Shown here piece by piece: positions 57,340-64,000 of a stretch of 64,000 bases of DNA. Under the pieces are notes generated by a model. The model made no database searches and had not been told where the DNA came from. It was given only the letters and a program-made list of their open reading frames with translations. A program made the translations under genes and the position numbers. Numbering within the stretch: position 1 is the stretch's first letter; each line of letters opens with the position of its first letter. The stretch comes from Irpex lacteus (taxonomy: Eukaryota; Basidiomycota; Agaricomycetes; Polyporales; Irpicaceae), in contig MQVO02000005.1 of the NCBI GenBank assembly GCA_001986395.2, positions 186,001-250,000 of the forward strand, given 5' to 3'.

Positions 57340-60300
57340 ATGTCAGGCCCCAGTGAAGAGACATCCACCTTGGTGCCAGGTGTTGATCCTGCCGTGAGTC
57401 TGCATTGTCCATGCGGCTATGGCCCATGACTGATAACCCCCTTGTGTATCCAGCAATTGCTTGCTGCATTGTTCAATACATTGGATGATATGCCACCCTA
57501 CATTGCTCATGTTCTCCAGGGAGATCAAGCACGGGAACAGTACCTTGCTCACAGTGACTTAGATGCTCTGGAGCTCTATGTTTCCTGCTATCGCCGGGCT
57601 GTGGAAGTCACTCCAGATGATGATCCACAGCAGCTGGACATCCTCAACAACTTTGGTGTGGCACTCAGCACTCGATTTCGGCAATTTGGCAACCTTGCAG
57701 ACTTGGAAGAGTGCATTGCCATCAGGCAGGTTGTGAATGCACTCACACCTGAGGACTCACTAGACAAGCCCTCTTGCCTGGCCAACCTTGCATCCTCCAT
57801 TGGGGCCCAGTTTGAGCTAGCAGGAAACCTTGAGGATCTCAAGGAAGCTATCTCATTGCAGACTCATGCTCTGGATCTTACACCAGATGGTCATGAGGAC
57901 AAGCCCACAATGCTGAACAACCTTGGTATTTCTCTGCGTCTACAGTTTGAGCATACTGGGCTTTCTGAACATCTGACCAAGGCTATCACTCTCCAGAGCC
58001 AGGCTGTTGATCTTACACCTGAAGATCACCCAGATAAGCCCTCTTGGCTCAACAATCTCAGTAATTCATTGGAGGAGCGCTTCCGATTGGAGGGCAATAT
58101 TGAGGATCTTGAGCAGGCCATTGCATTGCAGTCTCATGCGGTGAGGCTGACTCCTGACTCCCATCCAGATAAGCCTGGTACGATCAACAACTTTGGAAAC
58201 AAGCTTTTGGAAAGGTTTGAGAGGCTGGCAAACTTGGAGGACTTACAGAGAGCTGTTGTGTCCTTTGAGCATGCTCTGGAGCTCACTCCTGCTAGTCACT
58301 CAAATAGGCCTGCAGTTCTCAATAACCTGGCCAACTCTCTGCAGAAAAGATTTCTACACAGTGGAGAGGTTCATGATCTGACTAGAGCAATCGCCTGCCA
58401 GTCCCAGGCTGTGGATCTTACTCCAAATAGTCACCCTGACAAGCCCTCTAGATTGAACAATCTTGGAACCGAGCTGCACACACTTTACCAGCAATCAAGC
58501 AGTCTGGAAGATTTGAACAAAGCAATAGCAGCCCAATCACAGGCAGTGGAACTTACTCCAGATGGGCACCCCGCCAGATCTTTGCGGTTATACAACCTCG
58601 CCAACCTGCTCCATGCACACTTTGAGAAGACAGGCAATGCTTCTGATTTATCAGAGGCCATCCAACACAGCATACAGGCTGTGAATCTTCTACCAGCAGA
58701 CCATCCAGATCAGGCACGAAAACTTCGGCTTCTTGGCGAACTTTATCAAATACGTGGATTGTCACCCTATTCTCAGCCCCAAGATCTTACATATGCACTG
58801 CAGCAATTCTGTATGGCCATGCAACACACAGTTTCTCCTCCTCATGAGCGCTGGTGCGCAGCAGGTCAATACACGGACTTGCTCTCCACATACTCTTCCC
58901 TGCTGGACACTTTGCCCACGACTTCCCTGCTGGATGCCCATGAACTTCAGCTTAGCTTGATTTCTCAATGCCTATGGCTAGGTAATGGTGTCCATGATCG
59001 ATACTCTGCCAAAGAGCTGCCATTTTCGGGGCAGATTATTGGTAAGGCTGCTGCTGCTGCCATAGATGCTGGGGAGTTTGGAAAAGCCATTGAGTGGATA
59101 GAGAGTGGACGTACACTGGTCTGGTCCCAAATCCTTCAACTACGCACCCCACTGGATGATTTGCATCACTTCCACCCTCTGCTTGCTGATAGACTTCAAT
59201 ATGTCTCTCAAGCTCTACAGCAGGCTGCCACTTCCTCCTCCAGTACAACAACACAGCTATCATCCACTACCTATTCCAATCCCTCCTCACAGCCTTATGA
59301 CATGCAGGCCAAAAGCTCTCATGGATATGCTGATGAGTATGAAAAGCTGCTCAAGCAGATCAGAAAGCTTGAAGGCTTTGAAAGCTTTTTACAGCCCAAG
59401 ACCTTATCTCAACTTGCTGGTGCATGCAAATCTGGACCAGTAGTGCTGATCAATATGCATAAGTCATGCTGTGATGCTCTCGTTCTTCATGATTCAGCAG
59501 AGGCCAAGATAAAGCACATTCCCCTACCCCTACTCTCGTTAGAGCATGCCACAAAGCTCAGAAGAGATCTGTGGTCAGTGCTCACTACTAACCACCTTCG
59601 TGGCCGTTTTTGTGATAGCTCTCGTAAACGGAACAAAGACTTTGATAGAGGAGCAAGGCTACCGGGGAAGGGGATGGAAAATGATCCAATGTTCAAGATC
59701 CTTGCTGATCTATGGACTATGGTGGTTGAACCTATCGTTGATTTCATCTGCAAATTGGTGAGTAACATTTTACTCTCTCACAGCTAGTGGAGTTGATGCT
59801 AATTATGCTCTTAGCCAACACTGGAGACGCCCAAACTTCCACACATCACTTGGTGTCCTACTGGTCCCCTTGTTTTCCTACCCCTCCACGCCGCTGGCAT
59901 CTACCATGCTAATGGTCCTCCATCAAAGACTATCATGGACTTTGCTGTATCCTCCTACACTCCCACCTTGGAGGCACTTCTCAAATCTCATGCAGTGCCT
60001 GAGACCCCACGAGTTCTTGTGGTTTCACAGCCAGCCACACCATACTGTAGTGCCATCCCTGGGACAACAACAGAAGCGGGAATTGTGATGTCGTTCACTG
60101 GAGAGTCAACACAGGTCCTAGAAGATACAAATGGGACATTTGACTCAGTCCTGGAAGCTATGACCACTCATAACTGGGTTCATCTTGCTTGTCATGGAAT
60201 GCAGGATCCGAACAATCCCATCAACAGCTCATTTGCACTCTATGACAAGAAACTCACTCTTGGGACCCTCATGTCAAAACACCTCCCAAATGCCGATCTT

Positions 60301-60603
60301 GCAGTCCTCTCAGCTTGCCAAACTGCCACTGGAGATGAGAAGCTTGTTGAGGAAGCTGTTCATCTTGCTGCGGGAATGCTCAACATTGGGTACAAGAGTG
60401 TCATTGGCACAATGTGGTCCATCTATGATGACAGTGCACCAGTTGTGATGGCCCAATTCTACAAGGTGATAATGGAGCAAGTCCATGCGGGAGGGGAGCT
60501 TCAGCCGGCATATGCATTGCATGAAGCAACGAAAGCATTGCGCAAGACTTATGGGGTGAACGACTTTGTGCGCTGGATTCCGTTTGTCCACTTTGGCCTG
60601 TAA
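57340..60603 (+). CDS. TPR-CHAT protein 3 (close paralogue of protein 2)
   Basis: Three exons: 57340-57393, 57454-59757 and 59815-60603, with introns at exactly the positions of gene 2. About 1,048 residues. The first exon is identical to gene 2 (MSGPSEETSTLVPGVDPA). TPR-like repeats fill the N-terminal part, and the CHAT domain keeps His in HLACHGMQ (codon 60192) and Cys in VLSACQTATGDEK (codon 60316), ending WIPFVHFGL. Long stretches match gene 2; many substitutions are silent, so the protein seems to have stayed under constraint after duplication. The 26-kb element stands about 110 bp upstream of the ATG and has separated the gene from the X sequence that precedes gene 2, so its expression may differ. 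Confidence 0.92.
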
Positions 60604-63180
60604 TTCCCTGTATCTGGACAGCTTCTTGACAGCATCTCCTTGTGTGTGTGTTGTAATTGTATCCCGAAAGGTTTCTGTTGGTCTTCTATGTTCCCGAGCC
60701 ACTTTGTATCCTAATTGTTGATCTGTCTATTGTATGCTCTTGGACCTGTTCCAAGGTTTCTCTCAATCTCGATAATTAATATCATGGCTATGTACTGTAC
60801 TTGTATCCCGACTCGGAACAGTCTCAGATGGCCTCCAGGCTCCACTGTTCCTTGCTCATGTTGTACTTGTTGATCTGTTCCAGTCATGTGTCTTCAAATT
60901 TGTTCCTGCCTGGTTCTCATTGCCATAGATCTGTTTTGTCCACTGCTACCAGTTTTCCCAGCACTTGATGTGTTCACTGTTATCTCTACTCCTTATCCAA
61001 TATACATACCCATTGGTGCAATCAAGGGCTCTTTGTGCCATGGTAGCACCATTGTGACGAAGCTGCAGCCCAGATGCTGCTACATTTCTTGATTGCACAT
61101 GGTTGAAGGATCCCGAGACTCTGAGAGATTGTGCGAGTGAACAATTCCATTTCAACTTAAATGACAGCACAAATCGACCATGAAATGGGAGCTGCAAGAC
61201 CCCATGACTCAAAGACACCAGTATTTGCAACGGCCATCGACAGTCCATCCTAGCTGGATAATAGAAACAGTTCGTCAGTCTCGACGTGATGCGTGTTTCG
61301 GATTCACGTACTTAGTGAAGGGCGTGATAAATTGCACAAAACCGACAAGGACTTGGGCATCATGTCGGTGTCCTTTATCATGCCGCGCTTGTCTATAAGT
61401 GGCCTTGAAAGGACAGGGGCATCGCCAGAAGATCAACGCGTTCGTTAAAACTGCGCTCGCGGACCTGCAACCAAGATACACGAGTGACGACAGGAGACCT
61501 CGAGCGTGCGCCAGCACAGAGAAACGACAGGGACCAGAAAGCCAGTGAGACAGATGTGACCTGAGACACCGAAGTCCAATAGAGGTTTCGACGGCCTAAC
61601 AGTATCTTGCGAGCAGAGGCGACAGCGAGACTCCCGAGCACCCTGGGCAAACACGACTTCGGGATGAGCCAGCGAGGTGCGACTTCGCAGCGCCCTCGAA
61701 TTTGCGAACAGCTGCGCTAGAGCCCGATTTAGTCACCTTCGCTAGGATGCATCTTGACTACTATCTTCACCCTACGAGCTCAGCTGGAGAGCCGTAGTGG
61801 GCAGAGTTGTCACCGCGATGACACCTAGAACGCAGGCTTGTCGAAAACATTAGACAGATCAGCCGTCATCGGACCAAACGTGCAGAAGGCCATCGAGGGT
61901 GCTATCGAGATTACCATGCTGAGTATCCTAACGAGCTGCTCGGGTGTTTCGCGTACGGAAGGTTGCAGGTGGTAGGCAACGCGGTGTAGATCCGACTGGC
62001 AAATAACGGCCCTGGACGTATACATACGACGAACTGATTGAACGGTGTCAATATTGTAAACGGCCACGTAGAAACCTGAGACGAACCGTGACCCCGTCGT
62101 GTTATGTCTGCTTTCGTTGGAAGGCAGACGAATCGTCCTGCCAGGGCTCTGGTGTTACCAATCGGATGTCTGCTGCCATGGAAGTGACATAGAGGGTTGG
62201 AAACGTGGCGATGGCGATGGGACGATTGAAACGGGGGGAAGACGGTGTGTCGCCTTGGTCAGGGTCGAGGCGAGTTTGTGTTCCGTTGAGCTGATCTCGT
62301 GGTATGTAAAGCGATACCAGCGTGAGTATGAGCGGAGGATGTGAAAGGGCAACGGTTTGAGGGAGCTGCGTGCTAATACGGCACATGGTTCGCCGCCCGT
62401 AAGTTCTCTCGTGTAGAGATCGATGGAAGCTGTGACTGTCGCGTCAGAAGATGCATTCTCATGATGAGGTACACTCTCGCTTACTCGATGTCTTGGAAGT
62501 GAGGTCAAGACTGCCGACTACGGTCGGAAAGCCTACGGCCGGTTAGAGAATGCTGAGCAAGGCACAGCGATCACATAAGAACCAACGTACTCACCTTGAA
62601 GTGCTTAGTTAGGGTGAGAGCTGACCCGTCGTACTCTCTGCACGTTGGGTATTGTCGTGCGGTTGCACTCCGAACGAAAGCTTATATGCAGAGCAGTGCA
62701 GGAGCAATGTCTACACAACGAATTGGAATAATTCCCCTGCAGAATGGCTGTAAAGACGTACAGGTAGAACGATAGCCATAGACCTACGGATCCAGGTTCC
62801 AGGCGTCATAGGCCATATCGAACTATTCACAGCACATCGTTGTCAACAACCGAAATGTCAAGACGAGATGCATAGTACGTACCGCGTGCCACTCTCATCC
62901 ACGCACAAATACCATTCGTAGCTATAATACGTCTCCGAAACAAGAAGTCGGTGTCGCGCTCTTGAGCTCGTCGCCCACGCTCATCGATGACAGTCGGCCG
63001 TAGTACGCGAGCGAGCTGTGGTTTTCAAGATTATAGGTAGTGTTGGCAGTGCTCTTGGCTCGCGTGTACTGGGACGATGTATGGCCACCGTAACGAGTTC
63101 GGCGAGCGTGCGATGCTGCTGACGTGCGACCTACGGCTGGCGACAGTCTTACCGAACCGTCAACGTAGTCAGTCATGAAG
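60604..63180. repeat. Downstream spacer of CHAT gene 3 (shared with unit 1)
   Basis: Collinear with 25,122-27,740. Landmarks: TGTTCCTGCCTGGTTCTCAT near 60,900, TACCCATTGGTGCAAT near 61,008, TATAAGTGGCCTTGAAAGGA near 61,395, CGCAGGCTTGTCGAAAAC near 61,832. No conserved ORF. Confidence 0.7.
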
Positions 63181-64000
63181 ATACCACACATTGCCTTCGA
63201 TGACGTGTCACCCACCTCATCTTTAGCCACCTTCGTCGCCTGTCCATCCTCTTCTTGAATCTGACTCGGACGTCGACGCCGTTCGGGTAGTTGGCAGCAG
63301 ACCACAGAACGAGCAGAGCTTGTGGGTGGGAACAGACAGAGCATGAGTTGCGAGCGACGACGAGTAGAAAGTCCCAATGCAGACCACTCTCGAAGTCGCT
63401 CTCTCCCACCGTGCTCATGTGGCCAGTCGGTGGGAAGGAGACGAGATGCCCACCTTACGTGGGCGCCTTGGGACCGGCAAACAGCGATCTGCCAGTGGTT
63501 CGTCTCTCGGGTCTCTCCTGGTCTCTCTCGTTCTCACCGCTCACAACGACGACCTCGATGAACCTGAGTCCGTTCACCAAGCCGTTGCTTCTCTACCTGC
63601 CACTCCCCTGAAGTTCGAACTGCTCGCTATGACCACGCGACAGCCTGAACGCTGTTGCTCCGTCGACTCACTCGTGCTCGCTCATCCGCGTTCTCAACCC
63701 GCTCCATCCCATCGTGTAGCTCATCACCGCCCCGCGTACTTGCAAGTATAAAGAAGACATCTCGGATATGTGCTATCCAAAGGAGCTTAGAATACGCACC
63801 TGAGGTCTTCGAGGCCTGGAGAATCGAGATCGACCGAGGAGTGTAAGAGCTGGGACTGTTGGCTGGTACGTCTATGTTTAATAATCTGACGTCCGTGTGC
63901 TCATTCTATGACCGCTCTGATTATGAAGGACACGCATGCGACTTATCGCTCACGCCAGCCGAGTTCGTGATGTGCTCCGGCTCTCTCCAACCATTCGCAA
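63181..64000. repeat. X repeat, copy 3 (start only, cut by window)
   Basis: Begins with the block seen at 18,590 and 27,740 and includes CGACGAGTAGAAAGTCCCAA near 63,359 and the GTGGGAAGGAGACGAGATGC region. It should continue past the window toward a further CHAT gene if the array goes on. Confidence 0.65.

Overview
This is nuclear DNA from a filamentous basidiomycete, most likely an agaricomycete (mushroom-forming fungus). Genes are broken by many 45-60 nt GT-AG introns, intergenic gaps are short, and the housekeeping proteins (NAD+ synthetase, PEX1, Zds1) are of fungal type. The window also has an expanded TPR-CHAT family and several large multi-intron proteins that look like agaricomycete-restricted families.

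Layout. 0-12.3 kb is ordinary chromosome: QNS1 (minus, cut by the window start), PEX1 (plus, divergent), a small Ser/Pro-rich unknown gene (minus) and a ZDS1-like gene (plus). 14-17.3 kb holds TPR-CHAT gene 1, which carries one in-frame TGA. From about 18.6 kb to the window end is a tandem array with a period of about 9.1 kb. Each unit has about 3.2 kb of non-coding sequence ('X'), a TPR-CHAT gene, and about 2.6 kb of downstream spacer. Unit 1 spans about 18,590-27,740, unit 2 begins at about 27,740, and unit 3 begins at about 63,180.

Unit 2 is split by a foreign block of about 26.3 kb (about 30,909-57,230). The block lies between the X sequence and CHAT gene 3, about 110 bp upstream of that gene's ATG. 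Unit 1 serves as the empty site, so both junctions can be placed almost to the base. The block carries a 13-bp inverted repeat (ACGATTCCTGAGT at 30,941-30,953 and its complement at 57,217-57,229). One copy is terminal. The other is about 32 bp inside the opposite junction, behind a short stem-loop. No target-site duplication is visible. This asymmetric layout resembles Helitron2/Helentron elements. A very long Rep-helicase ORF (2,752 codons) lies directly at the stem-loop end.

Between the Rep-helicase and the other end lie about 18 kb of compact, intron-rich cargo. In order these are an F-box/nucleotidyltransferase-like gene; a charged, nuclear-looking gene; a small convergent gene; a gene of about 5 kb that begins with a TET/JBP-like 2OG-Fe(II) dioxygenase domain; a motif-rich non-coding stretch; and a gene encoding about 1,000 residues. 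My main proposal is that this is a giant Helitron-type element with a conserved multi-gene cargo, inserted into a tandem array of TPR-CHAT protease-like genes. The junctions, repeats and motifs are seen directly in the sequence. The family assignments rest on motif recognition. The statement that the whole block moves as one unit is inference.
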